DNA from: Nitrobacter sp047149785
GTDB lineage: Bacteria; Pseudomonadota; Alphaproteobacteria; Rhizobiales; Xanthobacteraceae
NCBI RefSeq assembly: GCF_047149785.1
Contig: NZ_BAAGBE010000001.1
Location: 434,001-498,000 of the forward strand
Direction: 5' to 3'
Length of the DNA: 64,000 bases
The notes beneath the pieces were generated by a model. It was not told the DNA's origin, did not search any database, and was given only the letters and a program-made list of their open reading frames with translations. Made by a program: the position numbers and the translations under genes. Below are positions 1-8,817 of the stretch, piece by piece; position 1 is the stretch's first letter; each line of letters begins with the position of its first letter.

Positions 1-2
1 TG

Positions 3-422
3 TCGCGGCTGCAGGCTGCGCTCACGATGCTCGGCAAGCTGGACACCAGGCCGCAAGCAGGGCCGGTAGTCGTCACCGTGTTCGGCGGCGACATCGCGGG
101 CTACCAGAAAATGGTGTCGGACCTGCGCAATGCGGGAATCCGCGCCGAGCTGTATCTCGGCAATCCCAAACATTCGCTCGGCCAGCAGATGAAATACGCC
201 GACAAGCGCCATTCGCCGTGCGCGATCATTCAGGGCAGCGACGAAAAGGCCAACGGCAAGGTCCAGATCAAGGACCTGATCGCGGGCGCCGGGCTGACCT
301 CGATCGAGGATCGCACCGAGTATCTGAAGAAGCAGGCCGAGGCGCAGATCGAGGTCGGCGAAAGCGATCTCGTCGCGGAGGTGCGCAAGATTCTTGATAA
401 GCACGATGTGAAGTGGGGGTGA
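3..422 (+). CDS. hisS: histidyl-tRNA synthetase, C-terminal part
   Basis: The reading frame enters from the left edge and stops at 422, leaving about 139 residues. They match the C-terminal anticodon-binding domain of class II histidyl-tRNA synthetase, with an alternating beta/alpha pattern and the stretches AELYLGNPKHSLGQQMKYAD and GKVQIKDL typical of the family. The enzyme charges tRNA-His in the cytoplasm. The catalytic class II core lies outside the window, so completeness cannot be judged. The internal ATG at 27 is not a start, because the open frame and the homology continue upstream of it. Confidence 0.9.
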   Translation, partial: SRLQAALTMLGKLDTRPQAGPVVVTVFGGDIAGYQKMVSDLRNAGIRAELYLGNPKHSLGQQMKYADKRHSPCAIIQGSDEKANGKVQIKDLIAGAGLTSIEDRTEYLKKQAEAQIEVGESDLVAEVRKILDKHDVKWG

Positions 423-492
423 TCGTGCCGGGCGTCCACCTTGCTGGATGTGAAGACCTGACAGAGAAAGACGTGGATGGCCGGGGTCCCAT

Positions 493-600
493 AGGCGAGC
501 GAAGCGACGCCGTTCTTCGAACGGCTATAGGCGAGCGAAGCGACGCCGTTCTTCGAACGGCTATAGGCGAGCGAAGCGACGCCGTTCTTCGAACGGCTAT
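493..600. repeat. 36-bp tandem repeat, three identical units
   Basis: Three exact head-to-tail copies of a 36-bp unit lie at 493-528, 529-564 and 565-600. Each unit contains a small hairpin, GCCGTT/AACGGC around TCTTCG. The last unit runs into ATGCCCGGCCATGAC, the edge of a REP-like extragenic element. A single related copy lies inverted at 3101-3152, so this is a dispersed element whose core has been tandemly amplified. It sits in the gap between hisS and the convergent DUF3617 gene. Confidence 0.9.
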
Positions 601-678
601 GCCCGGCCATGACGTCGGAAGGTCGAGCAAAAGCCAGGGACCGTTCCCCCGCAAGGCGAGAGGAAGGGCGCGCGTGCG

Positions 679-1209
679 CTACTTCGGCGCCATCGACTTG
701 AATTTTTCGAGGTCGCGCATGTTCATCTTGAAGCCGCCGGGCATGACGACATCGCCGGGCCTCTGACCTTCCTTGCAGGGGCCGGTCCATGTCGCCGCCA
801 TGGTGATCTTGCTGTCGCGGGTTCCGAACCTGCCGCCCTCGCTGCGCGAGGTGACGTTCACCGTATAGGCGGAGTTGAAATCGCCCGAGGTTTCGGCATG
901 CGACGTCACGGTCGCGCCGGCCATGGTGCAGACCGAATCCATGACGTACCCGGTTGCCGTTTTCCGGACGTCGGTCTTCGAGCAGTTCTGCCTGGCGGAA
1001 GGGGCGAATTCCGAGGTGAACTCGCGGTCCACGGCTTCGCTGGTGCATTGCTGGATCGTCACGGCCGGCATCTTGGCGCCGTCGTGGTCGACCTTGATGT
1101 CCCATAGCCCGGCCTTGCGCAGCGGCAATTGCACGTCCGCCGATGCCGGCGCCGCGCAGAAAAGCAGCAGCGGCAGCAAGGAAATCGAGAATCGAAGAGA
1201 CCGTCGCAT
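679..1209 (-). CDS. DUF3617 family secreted protein
   Basis: 176 residues. A signal peptide is visible (MRRSLRFSISLLPLLLFCAA, cleaved near ASA-DV), so the product should be periplasmic. The mature part shows the DUF3617 pattern: opening RKAGLWDIKV, paired cysteines in IQQC, NCSKTDV and DSVCTM, and a C-terminal segment with TGPC and PGDVVMPGG. The function of the family is unknown. The start at 1209 is preferred over an in-frame ATG 90 bases upstream because it gives a clean signal peptide and has GGAG six bases ahead of it. Confidence 0.75.
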   Translation of the reverse strand: MRRSLRFSISLLPLLLFCAAPASADVQLPLRKAGLWDIKVDHDGAKMPAVTIQQCTSEAVDREFTSEFAPSARQNCSKTDVRKTATGYVMDSVCTMAGATVTSHAETSGDFNSAYTVNVTSRSEGGRFGTRDSKITMAATWTGPCKEGQRPGDVVMPGGFKMNMRDLEKFKSMAPK

Positions 1210-1261
1210 CGCAGACTCCGTCAAAAGATCGGGGCTCGCAAACATAGGATCGGAGACCGGC

Positions 1262-1564
1262 TCAGTAACGGGTCCGCAGCGGAGGCTGGTCGGGGCCATA
1301 GGGCACCCAGCGGCAGGCGAACGAGATGTAGCCGCCCGGATAGGCCTGGACGCCGAGGAACTTCGCCACCTTGCCGTAGCGCGCGCAGTGATCGAGCGCG
1401 ATCACGCGGACGTCGGCGGTCCCGGCCAGCGAATAGGAGATGATCCCGCCGGTGTCGTTACCCTTGACCGGCGGTACCCAGTCGGCCCGTGCCGGTCCGC
1501 AAACCAGCGCGCCTGTCATCGCCGTCAGCAAAGCCGCTCCGATCAATCGCATCGTGGTCTCCAT
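1262..1564 (-). CDS. small secreted protein, unknown function
   Basis: 100 residues with an N-terminal signal peptide ending near ARA-DW. The mature domain of about 70 residues has two cysteines (DHC and FAC) that could form a disulfide. I do not recognise the family. It lies 52 bp upstream of the DUF3617 start on the same strand, so the two secreted proteins may be co-transcribed. A second in-frame ATG four codons downstream is an equally possible start. Confidence 0.5.
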   Translation of the reverse strand: METTMRLIGAALLTAMTGALVCGPARADWVPPVKGNDTGGIISYSLAGTADVRVIALDHCARYGKVAKFLGVQAYPGGYISFACRWVPYGPDQPPLRTRY

Positions 1565-1709
1565 CGTTGCCGGTCAACTCTAGAACGCCGCGCGGCCCAT
1601 GAAAAGAACGACAGGCCGGCGATATGGAGTTAGGCGGCGGGTGTGGCCGCACAGCACTTGACCTTGCGCGGGCTTCGCGGCACCGTCTCGAGCCTCGGAT
1701 CACCTGCGG

Positions 1710-2174
1710 ATGCTCCCCATGCGCAACCTTATCACATCATTGACGAAAGCCGGCCTCGGCGTGGCACTTGGCGCAGCGTTGGGACTGTTTGGCGGCCTGC
1801 CGGTCGCGCAGGCGGTCAATTTCCCTGTGTTCGGGCCGGGCTACGAGGGACGGGTGGCGAGTTGCGAGGCCGCGCTGCCGATCATCACATCGGAGTTCTG
1901 GGAGAAGGAAAGCACCTTCTGGAATTCTCCGCTGCGAATCACGGCCTATGGCGGCGTCCACGAAACCGCGTTCCGGCCTCGGCAGTCCGACAATATCCCG
2001 CGCCGCTACTGCGCCGCCGATGCGATGGTCAGCGACGGCAGGATCCGCACCGTGTATTATTCGATCATCGAGGATGGCGGATTTGCCGGCATCGGGCAGG
2101 GCGTCGAGTGGTGCGTGGTCGGCCTCGACCGCAACTGGGCCTACAACCCGGGTTGCCGCGCGGCGCAGCCTTAG
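1710..2174 (+). CDS. small secreted protein, unknown function
   Basis: 154 residues with a long hydrophobic signal peptide ending near AQA-VN. The mature part contains cysteines at VASCEA, RRYCAA, EWCVVG and PGCRAA, which suggests two disulfides and a periplasmic or secreted location. The family is not recognised; the motif VEWCVVGLDRNWAYNPGCR near the C-terminus is distinctive. The start could be the ATG at 1710 or the one at 1719 (MRNL). Divergent from the preceding minus-strand pair. Confidence 0.6.
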   Translation: MLPMRNLITSLTKAGLGVALGAALGLFGGLPVAQAVNFPVFGPGYEGRVASCEAALPIITSEFWEKESTFWNSPLRITAYGGVHETAFRPRQSDNIPRRYCAADAMVSDGRIRTVYYSIIEDGGFAGIGQGVEWCVVGLDRNWAYNPGCRAAQP

Positions 2175-2276
2175 AGGCATTCCGGCCTTGATGGAATCAA
2201 GGCCGGGCTCCAGCTTTTTGTTTTGACGCGTTTTCTTTACGCGAACCGGCATCCGCTTCGCTCGAAGACGCTATGG
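2174..2276 (+). repeat. hairpin-bearing dispersed repeat, copy A
   Basis: Begins with AGAGGC and an 11-bp stem CCGGCCTTGAT / ATCAAGGCCGG around GGA. A conserved tail follows: TTTTGACGCGTTTTCTTTA, CGCGAACCGG, then CTTCGCTCGAAGACGCTATG. The layout matches copies at 11989-12100 (inverted) and 20958-21063, and a half copy at 19654-19700. Stem sequences differ between copies while pairing is kept. Confidence 0.8.
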
Positions 2277-2360
2277 AGTTTTCCCGGCCGCTTCGGTCCG
2301 CTATGGTGGGCCGATATCTGTGTTGGCCGGACTCTCCGGCCGGGCTGGGGGTTGGACGTC

Positions 2361-3053
2361 ATGAACTCGGTGTCTCGCGCGGCGGCCGCGGCTGTTCTGT
2401 CGTGGCTGATCCCGCTGACGGGGTGGACGGGCGACGCGACGGCGCAGGACAGTCGCCAGAACGCGCCGGGTGCGTTCGACTTCTATGTGTTGTCGCTGTC
2501 GTGGTCGCCGTCGTTCTGTGCGGCTGCGGCCGAGCGCGGCAACACCAGTCGGTCGCAGCAGAGCCAATGTGGCGGGCGGCCGTACTCTTTCGTTGTGCAC
2601 GGCCTCTGGCCGCAATACGAGCACGGCTTCCCCGATTATTGCCAGCGTCCTGCACCGCGGCTCGATCGTCGTATCATGAGTTCGATGCTGGATCTGATGC
2701 CTGCCCCCGGCCTGATCTACAGCGAGTGGGACAAGCACGGCACCTGCTCGGGCCTCGGTGCGCAGGCCTATTTCGAGACCGTCCGCAAAGCCCGCGCCGC
2801 CGTGAAGATTCCCGCGGAGTTCCTCCATCTCGCCGCGCCGAAGAGCATTGCTCCCGACGATATCGAGAACGCTTTCATCAAGGACAATCCCGGACTCAGT
2901 CATTCGGCGATCGCGGTGATCTGCGACCGGACCCGGCTCAGCGAGGTGCGGATCTGCATGAACAAGGATCTGCAGTTCCGCGCTTGCGAGGAAATCGACC
3001 GCCGTGCCTGCCGCAAGGACCAGGTCGTGCTGCCGCCGATGCGCGGAGGATAA
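2361..3053 (+). CDS. ribonuclease T2 family protein
   Basis: 230 residues. The N-terminal hydrophobic segment (ending near ATA-QD) indicates export to the periplasm. Both RNase T2 active-site motifs are present: CAS I as VVHGLWPQ (catalytic His80) and CAS II as SEWDKHGTC (Glu122, Lys125, His126). The family cleaves single-stranded RNA through a 2',3'-cyclic phosphate and in bacteria probably scavenges extracellular RNA. Several cysteines are consistent with conserved disulfides. The start at 2361 gives the signal peptide directly; the frame is open upstream but runs into the repeat element. Confidence 0.9.
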   Translation: MNSVSRAAAAAVLSWLIPLTGWTGDATAQDSRQNAPGAFDFYVLSLSWSPSFCAAAAERGNTSRSQQSQCGGRPYSFVVHGLWPQYEHGFPDYCQRPAPRLDRRIMSSMLDLMPAPGLIYSEWDKHGTCSGLGAQAYFETVRKARAAVKIPAEFLHLAAPKSIAPDDIENAFIKDNPGLSHSAIAVICDRTRLSEVRICMNKDLQFRACEEIDRRACRKDQVVLPPMRGG

Positions 3054-3100
3054 TATTTCGCTCGCTTGGACGCGTGTTGCATCGCCGCCGGCAATATGAC

Positions 3101-3152
3101 GTCATTGCCGGGCATGGCCGTTCGAAGAACGGCGTCGCTTCCGCTTGCCTGT
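3101..3152 (-). repeat. single inverted copy of the 493-600 repeat unit
   Basis: Read on the minus strand this reproduces most of the 36-bp unit plus its ATGCCCGGC-ATGAC border. It lies between the RNase T2 stop and rlmJ, inside a longer REP-like stretch that continues to about 3210 (TGCCGGCAAT, GGATTGCCGGATC). Confidence 0.75.
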
Positions 3153-3246
3153 GCCGGCAATCCATCTTCTTTTCGAGAGAGGGATTGCCGGATCAGGTCC
3201 GGGCATGACGGGATTGATTCGACCAGCACCAAAGAATCCATCGCCC

Positions 3247-4101
3247 ATGAACTACCGCCACGCCTTCCATGCCGGAAACTTCGCCGACGTCGTCAAGCAT
3301 ATCGTGCTGGTCCGCATCCTGACCTATCTGCACGGGAAGCCGGCGGCGTTCCGCGTCATCGACACCCATGCCGGCGCCGGCGTTTACGACCTCTCCGGTG
3401 CTGAAGCGGCGCGCGGCGGCGAGTGGCTGACCGGAATCGCGCGGCTGATGCAGGCTCGGTTTTCGGACGCCGCCGGTCCGTTGGTCGCGCCCTATCTCGA
3501 TATCGTCAGGGCCTTCAATCCGCAGCGCGGCCTGCGATCCTATCCGGGGTCGCCGCTGATCGCGCGCGCGTTGCTGCGGCCGCAGGATCGTCTGGTGGCT
3601 TGCGAACTCGAACCCGTCGCCCGCAAGCATCTGATCGCAGCGCTGCGCCGCGACACCCAGGCCAACGTGGTCGATCTCGACGGCTGGATGGCGCTCTCCG
3701 CTTTCGTGCCGCCAAAGGAGCGGCGCGGGCTGGTGCTGATCGATCCGCCGTTCGAGCAAAAGGATGAGTTCGAACGGCTCGCTTCCGGATTCGCGGGCGC
3801 CTTCGCGAAATGGCCGACCGGCTGTTACCTGATGTGGTACCCGGCGAAAAGACGCCGGCCCGCGGACGATCTTGCCCACAGGGTCGGCGTCGCGGCCGGT
3901 GGCGACGCGGACAAATGCTTGCGATTGGAATTCAGCGTCGCGCCGCAGACCCCGGACGGGCCGCTCACCTCGGCCGGGCTCCTGATCGTCAATCCGCCAT
4001 GGACGTTGAGATCCGAGCTCAAGGCCATCCTGCCCGAACTGGAGAAGCCGCTGGGGCAGGGCGGTGCCGCGCGGTTCAGGCTGGAGGCGGCCTGGGGTTG
4101 A
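3247..4101 (+). CDS. rlmJ: 23S rRNA (adenine2030-N6)-methyltransferase RlmJ
   Basis: 284 residues. The opening MNYRHAFHAGNFADVVKHIV is the RlmJ signature. A SAM-binding loop (DTHAGAGVYDL) follows, and the catalytic motif is DPPFE at residues 166-170. RlmJ methylates N6 of A2030 in 23S rRNA before 50S assembly. An upstream in-frame extension is rejected because the family starts at MNYRH. Monocistronic on the evidence of its flanking repeats. Confidence 0.93.
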   Translation: MNYRHAFHAGNFADVVKHIVLVRILTYLHGKPAAFRVIDTHAGAGVYDLSGAEAARGGEWLTGIARLMQARFSDAAGPLVAPYLDIVRAFNPQRGLRSYPGSPLIARALLRPQDRLVACELEPVARKHLIAALRRDTQANVVDLDGWMALSAFVPPKERRGLVLIDPPFEQKDEFERLASGFAGAFAKWPTGCYLMWYPAKRRRPADDLAHRVGVAAGGDADKCLRLEFSVAPQTPDGPLTSAGLLIVNPPWTLRSELKAILPELEKPLGQGGAARFRLEAAWG

Positions 4102-4357
4102 GCAGATCGCAGGCTTCAATTTCCTCGTAGTCAGTTCGCCAGGAACCGTATTAAGCTGCCGCCACTGCGGCTTGGCTATACGTTCCGCGTTCGTCGATGG
4201 AGACGGCCGGGTGACGATGCCTCGGATGTATGCCCGGTCGAAACAGGTTGACGGCTGGCGATGATCGCGACGGCGGCATCGTCCGGAGTGAATGTCAGGT
4301 CTCGTCGATGCGCGGGGGCGCGGCGGCGAATGCAATGCGGCGAGAGGAGTTTTGCCG

Positions 4358-4573
4358 ATGGCCATGACTGGAACGGTCAAGTTCTTCAACGGGGAGCGCG
4401 GCTACGGCTTTATCAAGCCCGACGATGGCGGCCGCGACGTCTTCGTTCATATCACGGCTGTGGAACAGGCCGGATTGAAGGAGTTGTCCGAAGGACAACG
4501 CGTCACATTCGAGATCGAGCCGGACAAGAAGGGCAAGGGCCCCAAGGCGGTCAATCTCGTGATGTCGTCCTGA
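4358..4573 (+). CDS. cold shock protein, CspA family
   Basis: 71 residues from the ATG at 4358, with GAGAGGAG as ribosome binding site. It shows the CSD fold with RNP1 as GYGFIKPD and RNP2 as DVFVHI. These proteins bind single-stranded RNA or DNA and act as RNA chaperones. The upstream in-frame extension from 4292 lacks family similarity. A second copy lies in the accessory region at 44666. Confidence 0.92.
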   Translation: MAMTGTVKFFNGERGYGFIKPDDGGRDVFVHITAVEQAGLKELSEGQRVTFEIEPDKKGKGPKAVNLVMSS

Positions 4574-4689
4574 CCGGAGCCCGCGCCGCGCGGCGTTCGT
4601 TCTGCGAGGCGCGTGAACCGTGGCGTTTTCCGTCACGCAAAAAATCCCGGCCGTGGGGGCCCGGAGTTTGAAGCGGCTTATGTCTGATT

Positions 4690-4800
4690 GAACGCGCCGC
4701 CCGCGTCCGTCATGCCCGCACTTGTTGCGGACATCCACGCCTTTGCGTCCGGCTCTACAGGAAAGACGTGATTGCCGGGACAAGCCAGGCCATGACGAAT
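4690..4800. repeat. REP-like extragenic element
   Basis: GTCATGCCCGCACTTGTTGC, GGACATCCACGCC and GATTGCCGGGACAAGCC with a terminal CATGACG. This is the arrangement of rhizobial palindromic extragenic repeats: outward GTCATG and CATGAC borders around degenerate stems. It fills the gap between the cold shock gene and the convergent outer-membrane protein gene. Confidence 0.55.
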
Positions 4801-4835
4801 CGGTTCGTTCCGTCAAACGCAAATCGCGAAACGCG

Positions 4836-5456
4836 TCAGAAATGATAGTTCACGCCCGCGCGGACCAGTCCGAACTGATAGCTGTTGGGAGCGCCGGTGA
4901 TCGAGAAGTTGCTGCTCGACAGGTCGACGTAGAGATATTCAACCTTCGCGGTCCAGTTCTGGTAGATGCCGAATTCGGCGCCGACGCCCAGCGTCCAGCC
5001 CGCATTGGCGTGGGATTCCGACAGGCCGAAGGTTTCGGCGCGCAGTTCGCCGAAGGCGAGACCGCCGGTGCCATAGACCAGGACGTTGTTGAAGGCGTAG
5101 CCGAGGCGGCCGCGCGCCGTGCCGAACCAGGGATTGGAGAATTTCCACGGCGCAAAGGTATCGTCGGCGCCGCTCGCCTCGAGGTCGCCTTCGAGGCCGA
5201 ACACCAGCGGCCCGCTCTGCCAGTTGTAGCCGGCCTGGACGCCGCCGAATACGCCGTCCGGCTTCGTGGCGCTGTTCTGGACGCTGCCCCAGGCATAACC
5301 GAGGTTGCCGCCGAGATAGGGACCCGCCCAGCTAAAGGCATTGAGCGGTTGATTGACCGTGTAGGGCGAGCGGTAAGAGAAATCCGCGGCCTGCGCGGTG
5401 CCGATCAGCGCCGTCGACGCCACGGCTGCCAATGCTGCGATCGTTATTCTGCTCAT
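4836..5456 (-). CDS. outer-membrane beta-barrel protein (Omp25/Omp31-like)
   Basis: 206 residues with a clear signal peptide (cleavage near AQA-AD). The barrel portion has alternating aromatic strands: WAGPYLGGNLGYAWG, GVQAGYNWQ and a terminal YHF with C-terminal Phe, the signal for outer-membrane insertion. It is of the 8-stranded Omp25/Omp31 type abundant in Rhizobiales, with a structural role at the cell surface. The ATG at 5456 is used because an upstream in-frame ATG gives no signal peptide. Confidence 0.88.
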   Translation of the reverse strand: MSRITIAALAAVASTALIGTAQAADFSYRSPYTVNQPLNAFSWAGPYLGGNLGYAWGSVQNSATKPDGVFGGVQAGYNWQSGPLVFGLEGDLEASGADDTFAPWKFSNPWFGTARGRLGYAFNNVLVYGTGGLAFGELRAETFGLSESHANAGWTLGVGAEFGIYQNWTAKVEYLYVDLSSSNFSITGAPNSYQFGLVRAGVNYHF

Positions 5457-5715
5457 CTCGACTCTCCAACCCCTTGCCGTCGTTCCCGTCGCAACGCCGC
5501 GAGCCAATCCGTACGGTTACGAATTTCGAAACATCGTGCGTAGGATTTATCGAAAGTTTTAAGTTAAGCGGCTCTTAAGGCGGCGCCCCGGCCGTCTCTT
5601 GTTCTTAAAAAAGTGTTACCGCCGTGGCGGCGCCGGTAATCGGCGGCGCTGTCTTTGCACGCCGGTCCATCCGCCGTCGCTGGCATCGGTGGGTTTCATC
5701 GCTTAACTGGTATTC

Positions 5716-7794
5716 ATGACGACCGATTCCTCCGATCCCGCCAAACCGGCCAGAGCCGGACAACCGCCTGGTTCCGGCGCGGACATGCCGCAGCAGGAGG
5801 GGCAGGCGACCGGGCCGGATGTCGATCCGGCGACCGTGATCGAGACGGAGGAGGACGACGAGGAGCGGCTGCCCGACATTCCGGACGAGCCGGCTGACGG
5901 TATCGCGGAGGGCCCGCTCGCGGTCGGCCGCGCGGCGATCGCGCGCGCCGTCCGCCATGCGCCCACTTCGCCGGGCGTCTACCGCATGATGAATGCCGCG
6001 CACGACGTGCTCTATGTCGGCAAGGCCAAGAACGTGCGAAAGCGCCTGTCGTCCTATGCGCGGCCGACGGGCCAGGTGATGCGCATCGCGCGCATGATCG
6101 CGGCGACGTGCGCTGTCGAGATCATATCGACGGGGACGGAAACCGAGGCGCTGCTGCTCGAAGCGAACCTGATCAAGCAATTGCGGCCGCGCTTCAACGT
6201 GCAATTGCGCGACGACAAGTCGTTTCCCTATATCCTGATCACCGGCGATCACTGGGCGCCGCAGATCCTCAAGCATCGCGGCGCGCAGTCGCGGCCGGGT
6301 CGCTATTTCGGACCGTTCGCGTCCGCCGGCGCGGTCGGCCGCACCATCACCGCGCTGCAGCGCGCGTTCCTGGTGCGCTCCTGCACCGACTCGTTCTTCG
6401 AAAGCCGGACGCGGCCGTGTCTTTTGTATCAGATCAAGCGCTGCTCCGGTCCTTGCACCGGCGAGATCGATTTCCCGGGCTATACGGCGTTGGTGCGCGA
6501 GGCGACGGACTTCCTGTCCGGCCGCAGCCGCGCCGTGAAGGAGGACCTCGCCCGCGCGATGGAGCAGGCTTCAAACGACCTCGCCTTCGAGCGTGCGGCG
6601 CTCTATCGCGACCGGCTTGCCGCTCTGTCGGCGATCCAGTCGCAGCAGGGCATCAACCCCCGCACGGTGGAGGAGGCCGACGTGTTCGCGATCCATCAGG
6701 ACGGCGGCTATTCCTGCGTCGAGGTGTTTTTCTTCCGCACCGGACAGAACTGGGGCAACCGCGCCTATTTTCCGCGTGCGGAAAAATCGTTCACCCCGGA
6801 GGAGGTGCTGGGCGCTTTCCTTGCCCAGTTCTACGACGACAAGCCGCCGCCGAAGCTGATCCTGCTGTCGCACCAGATCGAGGAGAGCGAGTTGCTGGCC
6901 GATGCCTTGTCGATCAAGGCCGGTCACAAGGTTGCGGTCGCGGTGCCGCAGCGCGGCGAGAAGAAGGAGCTGGTCGCGCACGCGCTGACCAATGCGCGCG
7001 AGGCGCTCGGCCGCAAGCTGGCCGATACCGCGACGCAGTCGCGGCTGTTGCAGGGTTTGGCGGCCGCCCTGGGTTTGCCGCATAGCCCGCGGCGCATCGA
7101 GGTCTACGACAACAGCCACATCCAGGGCACCAACGCGGTCGGGGCGATGATCGTCGCAGGCCCGGAAGGCTTTCTGAAAAATCAGTATCGCAAATTCAAC
7201 ATCCGCTCCGGGAACCTGACGCCCGGCGACGACTACGCGATGATGCGCGAGGTGTTGGAGCGCCGCTTCAAAAGGCTGTTGACGCAGAAAGTTGCCGGTC
7301 GGGACAAGGCCGATGAATCGGAGAAGGATTCAGTGCCGCAATGGCCGGATCTCGTGATCATCGACGGCGGCCTCGGCCAGCTCAATGCCGTCCGCGGGAT
7401 TTTCGATGCGCTCGGGTTGAGCGGCGTGTCGCTGATGGCGGTTGCCAAGGGACCGGACCGCGATGCGGGCCGCGAAACCCTGTTCCTCCCGGATCGCCCG
7501 GCCATCAAGCTCGAACCACGCGATCCCATTTTGTATTTTATTCAGCGATTGCGCGACGAAGCGCATCGATTTGTCATAGGATCGCATCGAAAACTCCGTA
7601 AGAAGGATATCCGTGAAGCCGGGCTGCAGGAGGTTCCCGGCATCGGCCCGGCGCGCAAGCGTGCGCTGCTGCATCACTTTGGAACCTTGAAGGAAATCGA
7701 GCGAGCCTCGGTGACGGACCTTGGCAAGGTTCCGGGCATCAGCGCTGAGAGCGCCCGCAGAATCTTCGATTTTTTTCACCCTGGGCCGGCATGA
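5716..7794 (+). CDS. uvrC: excinuclease ABC subunit C
   Basis: 692 residues. An acidic N-terminal extension of about 75 residues precedes the GIY-YIG nuclease domain (PGVYRMM, YVGKAKNVRKRL). Then come the UVR motif near residue 282, the RNase H-like C-terminal nuclease (VYDNSHIQG near 463) and two helix-hairpin-helix motifs at the end (EVPGIGPARKRALLHHFG). UvrC makes the dual incision around damage bound by UvrAB. The extension is longer than in E. coli (610 aa), as often in this group. Upstream of pgsA on the same strand. Confidence 0.96.
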   Translation: MTTDSSDPAKPARAGQPPGSGADMPQQEGQATGPDVDPATVIETEEDDEERLPDIPDEPADGIAEGPLAVGRAAIARAVRHAPTSPGVYRMMNAAHDVLYVGKAKNVRKRLSSYARPTGQVMRIARMIAATCAVEIISTGTETEALLLEANLIKQLRPRFNVQLRDDKSFPYILITGDHWAPQILKHRGAQSRPGRYFGPFASAGAVGRTITALQRAFLVRSCTDSFFESRTRPCLLYQIKRCSGPCTGEIDFPGYTALVREATDFLSGRSRAVKEDLARAMEQASNDLAFERAALYRDRLAALSAIQSQQGINPRTVEEADVFAIHQDGGYSCVEVFFFRTGQNWGNRAYFPRAEKSFTPEEVLGAFLAQFYDDKPPPKLILLSHQIEESELLADALSIKAGHKVAVAVPQRGEKKELVAHALTNAREALGRKLADTATQSRLLQGLAAALGLPHSPRRIEVYDNSHIQGTNAVGAMIVAGPEGFLKNQYRKFNIRSGNLTPGDDYAMMREVLERRFKRLLTQKVAGRDKADESEKDSVPQWPDLVIIDGGLGQLNAVRGIFDALGLSGVSLMAVAKGPDRDAGRETLFLPDRPAIKLEPRDPILYFIQRLRDEAHRFVIGSHRKLRKKDIREAGLQEVPGIGPARKRALLHHFGTLKEIERASVTDLGKVPGISAESARRIFDFFHPGPA

Positions 7795-7930
7795 AGATCG
7801 AATTTGTTATAATGTTCGGCAGCTTTTTTCGTATAAAGATCAACGGGTCAGGTTGCCGCTGAGGCGAAGCTGGCAAATTGCGCCGTGTGGCCGGTTGACG
7901 TTCGCGCCACGACAGTATTGGTAAGACGAA

Positions 7931-8548
7931 ATGAACACTGCCACCAGCCAGGCGACTGCGAAGCACATGCTGTCGCTTCCGAATATTCTCACCTATGCCC
8001 GGATTGCCGCGATCCCGGTGGTCGTGGGCTGCGTCTATGCGCAGTCGATCATGGACGGGCCGCTGCGGCTGCGCTGGGTGGCGTTGGGGGTGTTTGCCGC
8101 GGCGGGCATCACCGATTTTCTCGACGGCTATTATGCGCGAATCTGGGATCAGCAGTCCGCCTTCGGCAAGATGCTCGATCCGATCGCCGACAAGCTCCTG
8201 GTTGCATCCTGCCTGCTGATGCTGGCCGCCGACGGCATCATCCACGGCTGGACACTGTGGGCGGCGATCGTGATCCTGTGTCGCGAGATTCTCGTATCGG
8301 GACTGCGCGAATATCTGGCGGGATTGCGCGTCAGCGTGCCCGTGACCAAGGTCGCGAAGTGGAAAACCACGGTGCAACTGGTGGCGATCGGTTTCCTGCT
8401 GGCGGGCGAAGCGGGCGATCTGATATTTCCGTTCGTGACCCAGATCGGGCTTCTGCTGTTGTGGGTCTCCGCGATCTTCACCATCTATACCGGGTGGGAC
8501 TATTTCCGCGCCGGCATCCACCACGTCATCAAGGAGGATGAAAAATGA
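7931..8548 (+). CDS. pgsA: CDP-diacylglycerol-glycerol-3-phosphate 3-phosphatidyltransferase
   Basis: 205 residues, with about five membrane helices. The CDP-alcohol phosphotransferase signature is visible near residues 62-83: DFLDGYYAR, then GKMLDPIADK. It makes phosphatidylglycerol phosphate in the inner membrane, the committed step to phosphatidylglycerol and cardiolipin. Its stop overlaps the moaD start (ATGA), so the two are probably translated from one message; the uvrC-pgsA-moaD order is common in Rhizobiales. Confidence 0.95.
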   Translation: MNTATSQATAKHMLSLPNILTYARIAAIPVVVGCVYAQSIMDGPLRLRWVALGVFAAAGITDFLDGYYARIWDQQSAFGKMLDPIADKLLVASCLLMLAADGIIHGWTLWAAIVILCREILVSGLREYLAGLRVSVPVTKVAKWKTTVQLVAIGFLLAGEAGDLIFPFVTQIGLLLLWVSAIFTIYTGWDYFRAGIHHVIKEDEK

Positions 8549-8796
8549 AGGTGCTGTATTTCGCCTGGGTGCGTGAGCGGGTCGGCAAGGCCGAGGAGGC
8601 GCTCGATCCGCCGCCGGCTGTTGCGACGGTCGCCGATCTGATCGCCTGGTTGTCGCAGCGGGGTGATGAATATGCTTATGCGTTCGACAAACCGAACGTG
8701 ATCCGCGCCGCGATCGACCGGATGCACGTCAAGCAGGACACGGCCATCGCGGGCGCGCGCGAGATTGCGTTCTTTCCGCCGATGACCGGCGGCTGA
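8545..8796 (+). CDS. moaD: molybdopterin synthase small subunit MoaD
   Basis: 83 residues with a ubiquitin-like fold, ending in the diagnostic Gly-Gly (PPMTGG). The C-terminal glycine is activated by adenylation, thiocarboxylated, and donates sulfur to precursor Z together with MoaE. It overlaps pgsA by four bases and precedes moaE by 21 bp, so the pair should be produced together. Confidence 0.95.
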   Translation: MKVLYFAWVRERVGKAEEALDPPPAVATVADLIAWLSQRGDEYAYAFDKPNVIRAAIDRMHVKQDTAIAGAREIAFFPPMTGG

Positions 8797-8817
8797 TCTG
8801 TAACAAGCGGCGTCGCC

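Noticed and set aside
493..600. Tandem 36-bp repeats considered as a CRISPR array
   Set aside because: Units are directly abutting with no spacers and lie within a REP-like element; no cas genes.
3193..4389. 398-codon minus-strand ORF over rlmJ and the cold shock gene start
   Set aside because: Covers two well-supported plus-strand genes and has no protein-like features.
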